From positions 17,737,363 through 17,801,362 of the forward strand of contig NC_044005.1 of NCBI RefSeq assembly GCF_900496995.4: a stretch of DNA of 64,000 nucleotides. The letters run 5' to 3'. Below are positions 36,501-50,000 of the stretch, piece after piece. Numbering within the stretch: position 1 is the first letter of the stretch; each line of letters opens with the position of its first letter. The translations under genes were made by a program, and so were the position numbers. Source of the DNA: Aquila chrysaetos chrysaetos (Eukaryota > Chordata > Aves > Accipitriformes > Accipitridae). A model generated the notes under the pieces. The model saw nothing but the letters and a program-made list of their open reading frames with translations, did not search any database and was not told where the DNA came from.

Positions 36501-38269
36501 GCTTTTGGCATAAATAAGCCAGAAAGTGATGCCAGTGGAAAGAGAATCAAAGGAAATTATTGTAGGGGAGAAGTTTTAACACTAAACTTTTCACCTTCAT
36601 CAGTTAGATGTTGTTTAGTCACAGGGCACAGGCTCAAACCCGTACAAGTGCAGCTGCACTGTTGCTTCTCCATTGCTTGAAGTTCAAAGGTTGGCTGGGG
36701 TTTGGCCCTCAGATGCCGGCCACATAAGGTCCTTAAAGCTTTAAACCTTGGAAACACAGAATAAAGATTCTGCCCTTCTGTTAACTTTCCAGTCCTGTGT
36801 CATTTTTATGTGACACTTTCATTTGCATTGTCTTTTATTTATGTACTGTATGGCATATATAAGGTTTTGGTTTTAAGCTTTTGACTCTAGTTTTTGCATA
36901 TCCTTGAGTCCTTGGGGCAGGCTTCCTGAAATTCTTTCTCCACGGTAAGCTCATGCGTAGGAGCTGGCAGCTGATGTGACACGATAACTTCTTGCTCCTC
37001 CTTCCTTATTTTGGAAGTACGTGGGAGTCTCCCTGCACCAAGCCGGGTAGCAGTTTTAGAGCACTGCAGCAAACAGAGTTTCTCCTCTGAGACGTATTTA
37101 TATCTGTTCTAACTGGCAGCAATTGCCACCTTGCTATCTGCTCAAAGACTGCTCCCTGGCAAGTTCAATGAGGTGATGGTTAGCTCTCTCTTTTTGATTT
37201 TGTAGATCTGGTACAGTGGAGTTAAACCCAGTGTTTAGTTTAGACCCATTTACATCCAACCCATTCAATAAAGTCCTATGAATCATAAACGGAACTCAGA
37301 GTTATTCCAATCTGAAGTGACTCACTTTTTGGCCAGTTTTTGGATAGTATAACAGTCTCCTTAAAGAAATAATTCACTTTCTGCACTGAAAAGAAATTAA
37401 GAAAAAGAGGAGGACAAAAACACAGTTGGGGTAAACACACATGCAGTTTTAACTCTTGCTTCTTTAAAAAAAAAATCCTTTCTGTAGTTGTGTTGCTGTA
37501 CAAAGGCATCACAGATATACATCTTCATTTAATTCAGCACAGCAAAATTAAAAGAGCAAATAAGTTCAGAGGCAGTAAGAGACATCTGATATGTCCTATG
37601 TTTCCATTTTTTGACATTAAAGACTATGTTTACCTAGTTTCTTTTTTACTGACATTGATCCCCAAAATGTTCTTCCCATAATCCCCCAAGAAATCCAGCT
37701 GTTTTCTTTCCAAAGCGCTCCAGTTGGATTTGACATGTGTGCTTTGGATTGAGGTGGAAGTTGGGTGGGGGAAGATGATGAAAGGTCAAGAGAAGTTTAA
37801 GGGGAAAACAGCCTCTCTAAACACTTCAGTATTCATGGAGTTTGGCAACACTGAACTAACCACTGAGACCTAAGCCTTGTATCTCATTTCTGTGGGCAAA
37901 AATGAGGAATTATTTTTGGCGCTCTGTGGATTTAATGGGTGTTCCAGTCTTTCTTTAGGAACTACTTCAAAGACATTAATTAAAACCCTTTTTTCTCATT
38001 GTTTGCATGCTGGTCTTTGAGTTGAGTCATAGATCTGAACTAGCATAAGATTAACCTCTGTAACAAATATCGATGGCATTCTATGGAGAGATGGGTAATT
38101 TTCATGACGGTTTCTTACTCAGAGGTCAATTCTATTCCTCACTATCTTGTAGATGACAGCCAGCAAACAAGTCCACTGTGTGATTAAGTTTCCCACATGC
38201 TAACTGGTCACCCCAGTGAATAGTACAGCTTGAGAGCTGTAAATTACTTAAACATCTCCTGGAAAGCAG
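30589..38269. other. Long AT-rich intergenic region, nothing supported
   Basis: About 7.7 kb with no recognisable exon, RNA gene or mobile element. No clear AATAAA for serpin B was identified close to its stop. A scrap at 33973-33988 (ATCATAGAATCATACT) recalls a CR1 tail but is too short to call. ORFs such as 32836-33144 and 35247-35657 have no motif I recognise. Confidence 0.45.
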
Positions 38270-39372
38270 CAATGTAGTTGAAACCTGGCTCACCTGAAGG
38301 TAGCCACCAGAAATGCTGACTTTACATTTAGGCTTTACAAGCAGGTTATGGCAGAGGAAGGTGACAAGAATACTTTATTCTCTCCTTTGAGCCTTTCTAT
38401 TGCCTTTGCAATGCTCTGCTGGGGGGGGTCAAAGGATCCATGTGGAGCTGGCTCCACAAAGACCTCACCTGACAGAGACAGAGGAGCAGGAGGTCCATGG
38501 AAGTTTTCTTTCAACTACTGCTAAGCAAGGTCTAGCTGAGTAAATGCAATGCCCTGTCTGTAAATGACAGCCCAGAAGTTTCTAGACAATGACAAAGAGA
38601 TGCATGGTGCTGAAGCTGGCAGAAACTGAAGAGAAGATCAATGAACAGTTTGAATGTAGAAAATTCTAATTAGGAATATATTTTTACCATGCGGTGGTTA
38701 AATACTGGAAAAGGTTGCTCAGAGAGGGTGTGAAATCCCTGTCCTCAGAGGCATGTCCCTGAGGAAGCTGATCTAAGTAGGCACGTTTTGAGCAGAGGGG
38801 TGGACTAGATGACCTGTGGGGAAATCACACTGGCATGCTTCTTGACTATGTTTTCTTTAAAAGTCAAATATGTTGTACAGAGGGACAGTTTCTTAAATAT
38901 AATGTTTTAATGTCTGATTATGATCCCCAAGTTTTAATATTTCTCTGCCATATTGATTGATTATAAGGTTGCTGCAAGAAACGATTGGACAACACAACTT
39001 GACAGAATTTGAACAAGATTTTATCACTCAGTTGATGCATGTGTTTTCTTAGAGGAGCACAGCACACCCCTCGCTCTCTTTTCTACTTCAGTCTCTTTCT
39101 GGCATTTCCAGTTCTTTGCTCTCCACTAGGTCTCTTTCCAGCCCCTGGGCTGGGTTTCCTCAGATGCAATCGCTCCAGGGAGTCACTGCATCAGGGAACT
39201 CCCTTCACAATTCTGCTGTCCAAGCCCTGTACCTGTGAAATTTGCCCACTTTCTTTGCAGGATGTTCACAAAGCCCTGCTTAATTTTGCTGGGAAGCACA
39301 GGGAGGCTGCACTAGCCAGGGCTGCTGAATATAGGTTTACTTCTTGTCCTCTAACTATTCAGCAGTCATCAT
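38270..39372 (+). pseudogene. Serpin pseudogene 2 (closest to serpin D)
   Basis: From about 38281 the text follows serpin D exon 2 (ACCTGGCTCACCTGAAGGTA, then ATTTAGGCTTTACAAGCAGG). Lesions: no start codon or signal peptide seen, a G-run frameshift near 38420-38428, an in-frame TAG replacing a Gln codon near 38533 (GTCTAGCTGAGT against GTCCAGTTGAGC), and a CR1 tail inserted at about 38661-38822. The end of exon 2 resumes at about 38846-38873 (CTTGACTATGTTTTCTTTAA). Exons 3 and 4 are missing. An exon 5 remnant with an intact acceptor (TTTCTTTGCAG) begins at 39261 (GATGTTCACAAAGCCCTGCT) and soon diverges, so no reactive loop remains. Confidence 0.88.
38661..38822 (+). mobile_element. CR1 3' fragment inside pseudogene 2
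   Basis: The fragment reads like the CR1 tail: an ATATTTTTACCATGCGGTGG block (RT C-terminus, 'HWNRL' region), GGTTGCTCAGAGAGGGTGTG, then GGGTGGACTAGATGACCTGT. It interrupts serpin exon 2 homology on both sides. Its ends are approximate, and the canonical octamer tail is lost. Confidence 0.75.
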
Positions 39373-42300
39373 TGTGACTGTAGGTTAAACTATCTGTAGC
39401 AAAAAATGAGGAAACCTTGGCTTAGAGTTTGGGGTTTGGAAATCCATGTAAGGCAATTTCCTGATCTTGCGCTTGTACTATGAACATCAACATGTGAACA
39501 AAAGAAAAGGTCTCATTTTTAAAGTATAAATGAAGATGCTGTAAACTTAAACCTGTGACTACCTATCTCTGTGCAGGCCTAATGCTGCCTTGAGGAGCCT
39601 AGCTCTGTGCTGTACTCAGGGTTTTTGCACCCTGACACAATGGTACATGTTGGAGATATTACAGGCTTAGGGGCTTGGCCACACAGATTGTGGTTTCTTG
39701 GGTGATCCAACCTTTTGACATACCCAGACAACTAGAATATGAATTTTGTATAGCCATTGCCAATGTTTAGCTTGAAAACAGCCTCTATCACAACTCAAAA
39801 TGAGGAAGGTGTTAATCTTATTAACTGAGACCTGTTTTTAAATTGGACAGGGCAAGCAAAGTTTGTATGAGAAGACAACTTGAAATTGCAAGAATTCAAC
39901 CACACAATACTTGAAAAGCAAAGAAAACTTGCAAGGAGTGATCTTTATTTCATATGCATACATGCATCACTAGCCAGCTGTACTAACAGATAGTGTGCCA
40001 GCAGCAAACTGTCAGATTAGGCTGGGCTAATTAAACCTTATTACTTTTTTAGGCACAGCTCATTGAACAGCCACTGTGTAAGTGTTCACAGAAATTCACC
40101 AATTTTTACAGCCCTAACCAAGCAAAAACATGAAGCTAGAGTTTTCTTCAACAAAAATAAATAGGAGAGGTGTGATATGACAGTCACCTTAGTTAGACTA
40201 TTGGGAAGACACCCTGCATATAGTTTCTTTTAAAAGAGGAATTACTAAGCAGTGAGCTGTGCTTAAGAGGCATATTGCACCGGACATGTGCTCAACAGGT
40301 TCCTAAGGATCAGAGTTTTTCTTGTGTGCTATCGATGGCAGCACCATGGCCAGCCTGTCGCTTACGTTCAGGTGTGGTCCACAATGCCCCTCTCCCTTCG
40401 CATGCACTTACGGAGGACTCTGCTTCTGACTACAGCTGTGCAGAGAAAAAGAATAAACATTTAAGGACACATCAAAGAGGCATTCATGCTTTTGAAGTCT
40501 GACATAATCATGCACTATTTTGATGCATATGGTAAATGTTTTGCCTCAAATGAACTTTAGAAAATGCCATAGTCAAAACTGCCTAAATGAGATGAGGCTG
40601 AAAAACAACACTGCTGGTGTGGGCACTGAAAGAGACTGAAAAAGTGACAAGCTGCAGAACAAAAAAACCTTTTAGCAGCTGAAGAGCAAGAAATAAGGAG
40701 TGGATGAAGGGCCTAGAGTGAAATTATAATGAACGGACAAAGAAAGAGGGCAGATTTCAAAGATTCCCTCAGACCCTAAAAAAAATAAAGAACTTTGTCA
40801 AACGTGCATTACTTAACAGCTGCTGGAGGTAAGTCTAGTCACACAAAAAACCCACACAAAAAAAAACCAACAAAAAATCAATACAGTTGCCTCCCATGAA
40901 AATACAAACACAATACACCAGATCAGAACAACCTTGCACATGAACTGTGTTTATATTAGAGCTAAGAGCAAAATTGCTTTTCTTTAGCAAATATGCTAAA
41001 GAGAAAAAAGAAGCAAGCCAGTGAGAGACATTTTAGTGTATCCAGAACCTGTGTTTGCATGTCTAACGTAAGATTTTAAGCTGCTGTTTTGAGAAAGTCT
41101 CTTTTAAGCCAATCATTACTACTCAAAAAAAAAAAAAAAAAAAAAAAAAGGTTATATAACAGCTACTTAGGACCAGTAAGACTTTTCCATGGACAAACTT
41201 TCCACTAGCATAACTAGAGTTTTCAAAGTTGGACTCTTAAAATTACACTCTTTAACTCACAGCAGGGCTCCTGGGTAAAAAACATGACTTGGCCAGCAAA
41301 TACTAAGCACCTTAACATTTCTTTCAACCATCTGCCAAATGCAAGCATAAAGTACAGATGATTATTAAGACATTTTTTGTTTAGTTCATAAACATGGATT
41401 TAGAAAATCTGTTTCCAGTCATTCCAGTATATTTCTCTGAATCAATAAGTACTGTACATGGACAGGAAACTTTTGAGAGTTTAATGAATGAAATAAAATG
41501 GGATCATATCCTTTCTTTACTGAGGTTTTAGAGCTGAAATGTTATCTTCAAGGCTTTGCAATATGAAAATGGAAACAACCATTTTGCACATCTCTCTATA
41601 ACTGAGTTGTGTTTCTCCCTGCGATTCTCTAGTTGGTAGTGCTTTTTACATAGGTAACTATTAAAAGAAAACAAAAGAAAATCTTGAATAAATTTTAAAG
41701 CTGTGAAATACAAAATTTGTTATCCTAAAGTCATTATTTTAATGGCAGTCAGGAACTGAACTCCAGCTGTATTATGCTTGACTGACATGTGAATCCCAGT
41801 TCTATCTAGATTCAATAAGAATCATAGATCTACGTTCCTTCTGAATAATTTGACAATACCATTAATCATCTGTAACTTCCATAGTCATTGTTTGAAATGG
41901 ATATGTTTATCTCTCAAATTATGCAAATTATTATTAGACTCACTGGAGTAATAAGCTCCTGACTTACTGGTCTCGTTAATCTACAGTATAAATGAGCATG
42001 CAGGACCTGTCAAATGGGATAAGAGAACTAAGACAAATATTTTTGGAAAAAAGATATGCAGGGAAGATTCTTATGCGAACCACCAGCAGGCTGAGTGTGG
42101 CTTACCTTCCATGCATCCTTCTTCCCTGCTGACTTGAAGACTGGGAACAGGCAGACCTTTTAGTCCTGTTGTAAGAATAGAAATCCATGGGAAAATCTGA
42201 TTGCAGTCATGTATGTCTTCCAGACATACTCTAGGTAGGTTCTTCAACCTAACACTGACTGCCCCAAAGCCCCGCTCTGGCTACCTCAGAATGACTGCAT

Positions 42301-43630
42301 CCTTTCAGCTAGAGTTTGGTGCCGGGGTAAGCAATGGTGAATTTTGGCAATGCCTATACTGTCTTTGTGGAAAGGACATGAAGACAGCCTTGGGCCAGCT
42401 GATACAGAGTGGTTCATGTCTATACCAGATATGTGATATATAATGATGTTATAGATATTCTGGAGTGGGGTGGCTGTGTCTGCTCTGCAAGCACTTGGTC
42501 CAAGTCTTCCCTTTGCCAAGGCTGACATTCTGCTGCCTTGAGACATTGCCATTTATTGTTTTGCTTTGCTTTTCTTTCAGAGTGCCCAAAATAACAGGTG
42601 AGTTATGTAACAGCCTCAGAAAATGTTTGTGGAATGATGCTGAGGGTGGGCATTGCATTCAGCAGGGCATGGCTGGGGCTGCCTGAGGTTGTAAAGCTTG
42701 CAGAGCATTTGCTGATGAAAGCAGCTAGGCAGCTTATACCAGAGGCACTTGGAGTAAAATAGTATGAGTACAGTCACATGGTCAGGAATGAACTTAGGTG
42801 TAAATCAAAGTGGCAGTGTAGGCACATTTTGCAGATTACTCTCTCCAGAAGCAGGCCCTGTGGTGGACCAGCTGTTGGCTTACAGAACCTCTGCTGACCT
42901 CCCTGGTAGGACAAAGGACCTCCTCTTCAAGCCACCACCTCATGAAAACACTGATAATTGAAGCAGAGACAGATTTTGAAAGAGTTTCAAAGTCAATCCA
43001 CGTTGACTTTCAACAAGAGAATAATACAGATGAAAGTCTGAACAGTGAAAACGTTTGCATTTGTGTCTCTGCCACAGTTTTCTCACTGTACTGAAGCATG
43101 CTTTGGTTTGCCTCAGTCATGCAGGGAATCCAGAATTACCCCCAACCCTTGCATACAACTCTTCTTTACAGCACTGAGTCTCTCCTGCTGCCTTGCTCTT
43201 CAGCTGGCTGTGCAGCTGCACAGTGGACTTTACTGCCCAGGCTTCCACTTCTGATGTGACTAAACCAAGGCTCAAAGAAAGCCTCTGAGTGTGGGACTGT
43301 TTCTGAACTGATGCCAAGTCCATTTTGAGGGAGAAAAAAACAGGATTGCATGTTACTTACCCCTTCTGCTCTGCTTTTCATAGAACAGAAAGTTAGCTTG
43401 GTTTAGCATGTTGTAGCAGGTGTCCGAGCTGCATGGTCAGGAGACTAAAGACCCAAGGCAGGCCTCAACAGACCTCAGGAGATGTTTTAGCACTTGTGTT
43501 GTTAGCTAGCCATAAGCTAGGAAGGTAGATCTTATAGAACATCTGCTCATGGCTATGGACCTCTTCTCTCCAAAGTGTGTTTGCCTATGGCAATTATGCA
43601 TGTTTGGGGCCAGCAAACATTAAAGCCATC
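39373..43630. other. Intergenic, AT-rich, nothing supported
   Basis: No exon, RNA gene or mobile element is recognisable. It holds low-complexity A-rich text at 40845-40880 and a 25-nt poly(A) run at 41125-41149. Confidence 0.45.
41125..41149 (+). repeat. poly(A) tract, 25 nt
   Basis: An uninterrupted A25. It could be a retroposon tail, but no recognisable element body precedes it. Confidence 0.85.
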
Positions 43631-43736
43631 TGGCCCTGTGATCACTGACTTCTACCTGCTCTGCATGGCTACATGTGGATGGAAAATAGTTTCATCAGCA
43701 TTTATCTGCATCCTCAGATAATTTTGGTTTGATCCA

Positions 43737-43834
43737 TGTAATGTTTAACAGAAGCATAAATTCTTAATGCTGCTCAGCTGTATGACTAAAGGAGCAGCAT
43801 GGAACAGCCAAAGGCCTGACTGTCTTGGAGCACT
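43737..43834 (+). promoter_or_regulatory. Distal promoter/exon 1 copy upstream of serpin C
   Basis: TGTAATGTTTAAC (43737-43749) is an HNF1-like site. CTTAAT follows at 43763-43768, 13 bp on, then CTGCTCA as in serpin B. A possible donor GTGAGC is at 43835-43840. The CTTAAT-to-donor distance (66 nt) equals that of serpin B. The upstream flank also aligns with serpin B (CTGCATCCT against GTGCATCCT before the HNF1-like site). The donor is weaker than the GTAAGTAC of the proximal copy. It may be an alternative promoter of serpin C or the remnant of a lost gene. Confidence 0.5.
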
Positions 43835-45306
43835 GTGAGCATTTCACTCCTGTTTCCTGCAAGACTGCGTTTATGCAATCAAGCATTCTAGCTTATACAT
43901 TCATTTAATTCAAATGCAGCGGTTTTGTGGCTGGCAAAAGAGAACAGTCTGCTCCATGAAGCCTCACTTGACCTACACAAGGGCTCCAGGGGACAGCAGC
44001 AGCTGGTACTCTAGTAAGAAAAAGTACGAATTCAAACCCAAAGTACTTAACAGCAAACTTTGGCTATATCTAAAATGAGCATGCAGAGTTCAGCTGTATT
44101 CTGGAAAAAAAAAAAAAAAGAGCTGAGGCTGTAGACACTGTGCAGGGAACCTAGCTGCATTACCAAGGCCATGGATTCCAGTAGATAAAGAAGTACCTCT
44201 GAAAGCAGCACTGCTGGGGACTGGTAACAGCCATGCTTGCACGGTTTTCCTTACACAGCTCCTTGGCTCTTCAGGATCCAGTGAATTGTGCCGCCTGTTC
44301 CTGCGTGGATGGTAACAAGTCCTGCAAGGTGCAGCAGAAGCATAGAGGGACTGAGCAGGCATTCTCCTGGCTGGCTGATCAAACCGTGCATCTAAACAGT
44401 TCATCCAGCTGTGAATGCTGGTCAGCCAGCTTCACAGCACTTATATTCCATTAGAAGAATCCCAGGAAACTGAAACACATCTTTACAAGAAGGCTGAGCC
44501 TTATTGTCCGAGACTTCCTTGATTTGTTAGTGGTTAATGTGTCTGGGTTGCTCTCTTCTGTTATTTGCTATTCTTTGGGAGATTTGGAACTGTGCCTTGG
44601 TTTACTGTTTATATATGTTACAACAGTTGCACTTGTTCAGTATCATGTTTGGGCACTTGCAGTGATGGCACACATATTTTATACAGCTTTTTCAAGTGCT
44701 AAAGTCTATGTTAAGTACCTTTCAGATCTTGATATATTAGGTGGTCCTTAACAGAGATAGAAAGTATTATTAGGTTGTGAGGAGACACTGCATCTGAAAG
44801 ATTACCATTCAATATACAGCTAAAATTCACCATTCTTACATGAATGAATGAGGTACCCTTTTCATTACTGAGGCCAAGAGGACTCATTGTCTTCTTAATA
44901 GTAACCAGTGGGGTGTCTACTGTGTAGAAATAAAAGATGAGGTGTTGACACTTAAGTGGAGTCCTGTAGGCTGGTGCTCACAGGTGCTCCCTGCAGCTCA
45001 CTTACCCTGACCATGGCCTTCAGAGCTTAGTGCTGGGCAAATTTGTGTGCCTCCAGATGACCAGATATCTCCATCTCAGGTAGTGTATAGGGCAAAGCAG
45101 CTGACCTTGGCACAGAAATATTTCCAATAAATATTTGCTTAGGAGTTGCATACCCTTTGGGATGTAACACTCCACTCTACTGACCAGCTGGGCCCCGTGG
45201 TCTTTGCTCTGTTTGGAGTGATGTGGACACATGCATACGATGTCCAAGAAAACTAGCTTCATCAGCATTCAGCTTTGTCCTTCTAGGTAATATGTATTTG
45301 AAACCA

Positions 45307-45396
45307 TGTAATGTTTAACAGAAGAAAACAGCAGTATGAGTAAAGCAGCAAGAAACAGTACAACCCATACAAGAGCAAGACCCTTCTGAATGTAAT
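45307..45396 (+). promoter_or_regulatory. Proximal promoter and non-coding exon 1 of serpin C
   Basis: The same HNF1-like TGTAATGTTTAAC occurs at 45307-45319, followed by AGAAG as in the distal copy. The CTTAAT block is deleted here. Exon 1 ends at 45396 with the strong donor GTAAGTACCC (45397-45406). Intron 1 would run to the acceptor at 47070-47071 (1.67 kb). Sequence around the exon matches serpin A exon 1. Confidence 0.55.
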
Positions 45397-47083
45397 GTAA
45401 GTACCCAGTTATCTTTACCTTAACGATTTTGATGCAGCTGTATGGCATTTAGCTAGTGAGTCATGAAGCACATCTGCTTTCAAGGGTGAAACCTCATTTC
45501 TAAACATTCAAATGACAGCAGAACTTAATTTCAAGAAATATTGAATAGCAAATTGTGGTGATACATTATAGCAGCTCCACAGAGTATAAATCTGCTCTGA
45601 ATATTTATGCCCAATAGCTCTTTCACTTCTAGAAGCAATCTGTTTCATTAACAAGGGGGAAGTATTCTGACTTCCCATCTGTCAATCTTATTTTTTATCA
45701 TTACTAATGTTCCCTAAAGCTTACAACCACATAACTGAAACTAAGGTGAATGAGCTGTCTTACACCAACACAGTCCAGACAGGATTCACAAATTGATTTT
45801 GCTATGCCAACCTACCCTGTAAGTCCTGATTTACTCAGATCTCACAGAGCAAAGCCGTGGAGGGACAAGCTGGCTCCTTTTCAGCCAAATCTTAGTGGTC
45901 AGAGTGCTGACACAAGGTGGGGGAAATCCCAATAAACATCTTATCTGCTCTGCTGAACCCATGTCTTTGAGTACCTTTGCCATTGACTGGGGAGTGAGCA
46001 GGTAACTTGTGTGATCTTCCCTGAAGCTGTTCTGCTTCAAGTAGGACATTAGGTGAAAGTTAATTGGAGTTGCTCTTCTAGTCATTAGTACAATTTTTAT
46101 TGGAATAGCTCTGTTTTCTGACAGGTTAAACATCAGAGATGCTACAAATCATCCCAACATGTTCTTGGTCTAACCCGTTAAAGGGAAAGCAATAAACAAA
46201 CAAACACAAAAAATTGCCACAGTTGTCAGAAATGGCCAAGATGCCATGATCTAGTCTCTTTGCTGAGCACTACTCTGGCCACAGGGCTATTTTCCTTAAG
46301 AAAGGAGGCTTTCCTGCTGATAAAAAGTTTGGAAAGACAGGAGGGGCCAAGCCCACACCACTGACCTCACCCTCACATGACCAGGATGGGAGGGGTACAC
46401 GCAGAGAGGAATCCATCTGGAAGACATATGTCACATGAGTGGCTGTTTAAAAGAAAGCAACATATTCTGGTCTAATCAGGTATTGAAGCAGAAGATTTTT
46501 ACCAGCTCTCTTGTTATTAGTCACTTTGTATATTAAAATGAGTCAGGAATGAGAGAAAGAATACCACTTTGAGTGCTGCAATCTCATATTGTTTTCCATT
46601 GACATAGCACTGTCATTTGACGTAAGCCTCATTCAATCACTAATAGCATGATAATCCTGAGAGTTCTTGGAGATAAACATAAAAGAATTAAGAGCCGCTC
46701 CTGATGTGCTGCCTCACCATAAAATGGATTTACACAGAGACAAGAAAAACCCCCAAACCCAGCACCTTTTCACTTGTTCTCTCCCTCTGACTCTTTTTTT
46801 TTCTTTAATACTCACGTGTTTTTCTCCAGTAAGAAGGGACTTCTGTAGCTGGAGTAAAGCAGAACTGAAGTAGGCAGCAATGGATAAGAATTACAGATAA
46901 ACTCAGAAGCACAAGGATTTAAAAAAACATTTCCATAGTAAAGGAGCATGTCAGGAGATAACAGTGGTTACCACATAGCTGTTAAAGGTAGTAGCAGATA
47001 GAAATAAAAGGTAAGATGTTGACACAGCTGACCTCCAGCACACAAGACCATTTTGTTCTTTGTCCACACAGTAGCTGTGAAGG

Positions 47084-50000
47084 ATGATGAAGGCCACCCT
47101 CCCGCTGTGCTTGCTGGTGGTCATGCTTCACCTCAATGTCCACAGCCTGACCCAGAGTGACCACCACAATGACGAGCCCAGGGCAACTGACCCCCAGGAG
47201 CAGCATCCCCGTGAGGGAGATCCTCTTGGGTCCTGCCAACAGATAGTCCCCAGCAACACAGATTTTGCCTTCCGGTTTTACAGGCAAGCAACCACCCAAG
47301 AACCTGGCAAGAACGTTTTCTTTTCCCCAATCAGCATCTCCACTGCCTTTGCCCTCCTGGCCCTGGGCTCCAGAGCCACCAGCCAGGCTCAGGTGCTGGA
47401 AGCGCTGGCCTTTAACCTCACTGACACCCGGGAGGAGGAGATACATGACGGCTTTCATCATCTCCTCCTCTTGCTGAACCGCCCTGGCAGCCAGGTGCAA
47501 CTGAGCATGGGGAATGCCCTGTTCATGGACAAACAGCTGAAGCCACTGAAAACATTTCTGAAGGACATCAAAAAACTGTACAAAGGAAAAATTGTTTCTA
47601 CTAACTTCCAGAATTCCACTGAAGCTAAAAAAGAGATCAATGATCATGTAAAGAACAAAACCCATGGGAATATAAACCAAATACTTAAAGACCTTGATCC
47701 AAACACTCTAATGGTAATTGTTAACTACATTTATTTCAAAGGTAAGTTACATAGGTGTTACTTACTGCAGTTACCTCACTTTAACCTGTACTAAAACGAA
47801 TACCCCAGATTATTTCTGAATTATTTTTAAAAGAAAGGCCAGTATTAAGATTAGGCTATTATAATAAGAAACATTGAAAGTTCTCATGCTTTGAAAGCTC
47901 TTCCATATCTAAATTTTTCTAGCATATGTTTAGGCTCCTAAGCATAAAAGTTCATTTATTTTCAATCTTCAAGTTTTAGGGAGTTGCCAGAGCACAACAG
48001 ATTTATGCTTTTGTAAATTTTTCTGTCAGACTTTATCTAATTATTTAAAAAATTACGTTTTCACATTTTGTATGAAGTAGAAAAATAAATTCCAAAGATG
48101 CAGATTAACAAAAATTGCCAAACACTTTAATTTACTTACAGTCCATGCCTATTAAATGGGTAGGTGTCTCTGGAGTTGGAGCCTAAATGTTCTACAGCTT
48201 GTCATCACATTATACATATCCCAAGAGGTACTTGTGAATGCACTGCTTTGGCAATGATTAACTTCCTCTTAGATGTTATTTCCATTTGTAGCAGCATGCA
48301 GGACATACATGAAAATTACCACCCAGAAAAGCATGTTTGGAAATAGATGATCTTTCAGCAAAACAGATTTTTTTTCAAGTACTTCATTAAATTTGGGTAC
48401 CCTAGTCTCACGTGCCCTAGTCTGAGGCATTTCTTTATGATACCAGAGTATACTTTTTTTGCTGGGTGGGCAGGAAGGAAAGTTCAAACTTATAAAGTAA
48501 CCAGAGTACGGTGGAGTTTACATTCCATTATTTATTTTTCAATTTTATCTTATTTCTATTTAATATTAAAAAAAAGAGAACATACTTACAGATTGGCAAG
48601 GTGTGATCCCTCTGTATTTGTTCAGTGAACGACCTGATTTAATACAAAACAAAATACCATAGAAAAATCAGTTGAATAAACATCAAGAGAAAACCATTTT
48701 GATGATTAAAGCCCTTGAAGCCCTATTCCATTTACTGTAATGCAGTTATGATCAGGCCCAAAAGTTCGGGTTGCTCTTGCATGTAAGCTTTTCCTTAGTG
48801 CTACAAGATGAAGAACATATGAAAAAGCATTGAAGGAGCTTAACATGCTACCTTTTAAAAGGCAGACATCTGCTGTGGAACTTGCTTTACAAGCAATGTT
48901 CTGAACCCAGAAAGTAACTTGTTAGATCCTGGTCAGCTTTCATTTTCTTCAAATATAATGTAAGGTAATATGATGAAGTTACTTCATTTAATTTATCTGA
49001 CTTAGAAAGGTGTCATACAAGTCCATATGAAATTTAACCTGGGATATTTAGTTGTTACTGGACACAGTACAGCAAAGATGACAGGGAACAAGATCTTTAA
49101 TAAACTTGGAATACATCTGATCTTCAAGTATGAGTGTAAATCTTCAGATATGGGTTTATCTGGTGTACATTAGTCTGGGCTATATTAATATATCCTCCTT
49201 GAAATAAGCATTTGATTGCATTCTTTCTCTTTTGGTTTTAAGCCTACTGGGAAAATCCTTTCAGTATTAAGGGGACTCGCAAGGATTATTTCCATGTGAA
49301 TGCAAAGACCTCAGTTGAAGTGAAGATGATGACTCGAGATGGATTTTATAAAGCATACTCTGACCAGAAGCTGTCTTGCAAGGTGGTGCAGATTCCTTAC
49401 AAGGGAGATGTTGCAGCATTGTTTATTCTGCCCAATGAAGGAAAAATGAAACAGTTGGAAGATGCCCTGACAAAAGGCACTGTGTCTAAATGGGAAAAAT
49501 CACTTGAAAGACGGTAAATATGGAGTTCTGATTTGATGATTCAGGGTAGTCAGAATCCAGTCTGAATACTATGATCAGGTTTTACAGTTACTAGCCTTTG
49601 CTGTTGATTGGAGATTTAAGCAATGGAATAGGTATAAAGGGACAGACCAAATGATTTAATGATTTGATACTTTCAGCAAAAGTTACAATCAGCATTGCCT
49701 TGTGATGAGGGAAGAGATCTGTGAGCTGGGTAATTTAATCCCCCCCCCCCCCCGCATTTTCTGGTTGATGTTAAGTGTTTCCATTTCCCTTGTCTCAAGC
49801 ACAATGTGTTAAGAGTGGTAATACTGAGACATAGCAATCAGATCCCTCAGAAGGAATGGGGGATGTGAATTCCGAAAGAAAAACCTGCAAGACTAGGAGG
49901 AGAATGTAAACTTAGTCCTAAAAATGCTGGCACCACTGCTTCTTGCTCTACCATCAAGTGACCGTGTTGCAGAATCATACAAGAAAGCCCAACTGATGTC

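Noticed and set aside
46982-47680. 232-codon minus-strand ORF
   Set aside because: It lies antisense to serpin C exon 2, whose + strand reading is a clear serpin. The minus reading has no family motif.
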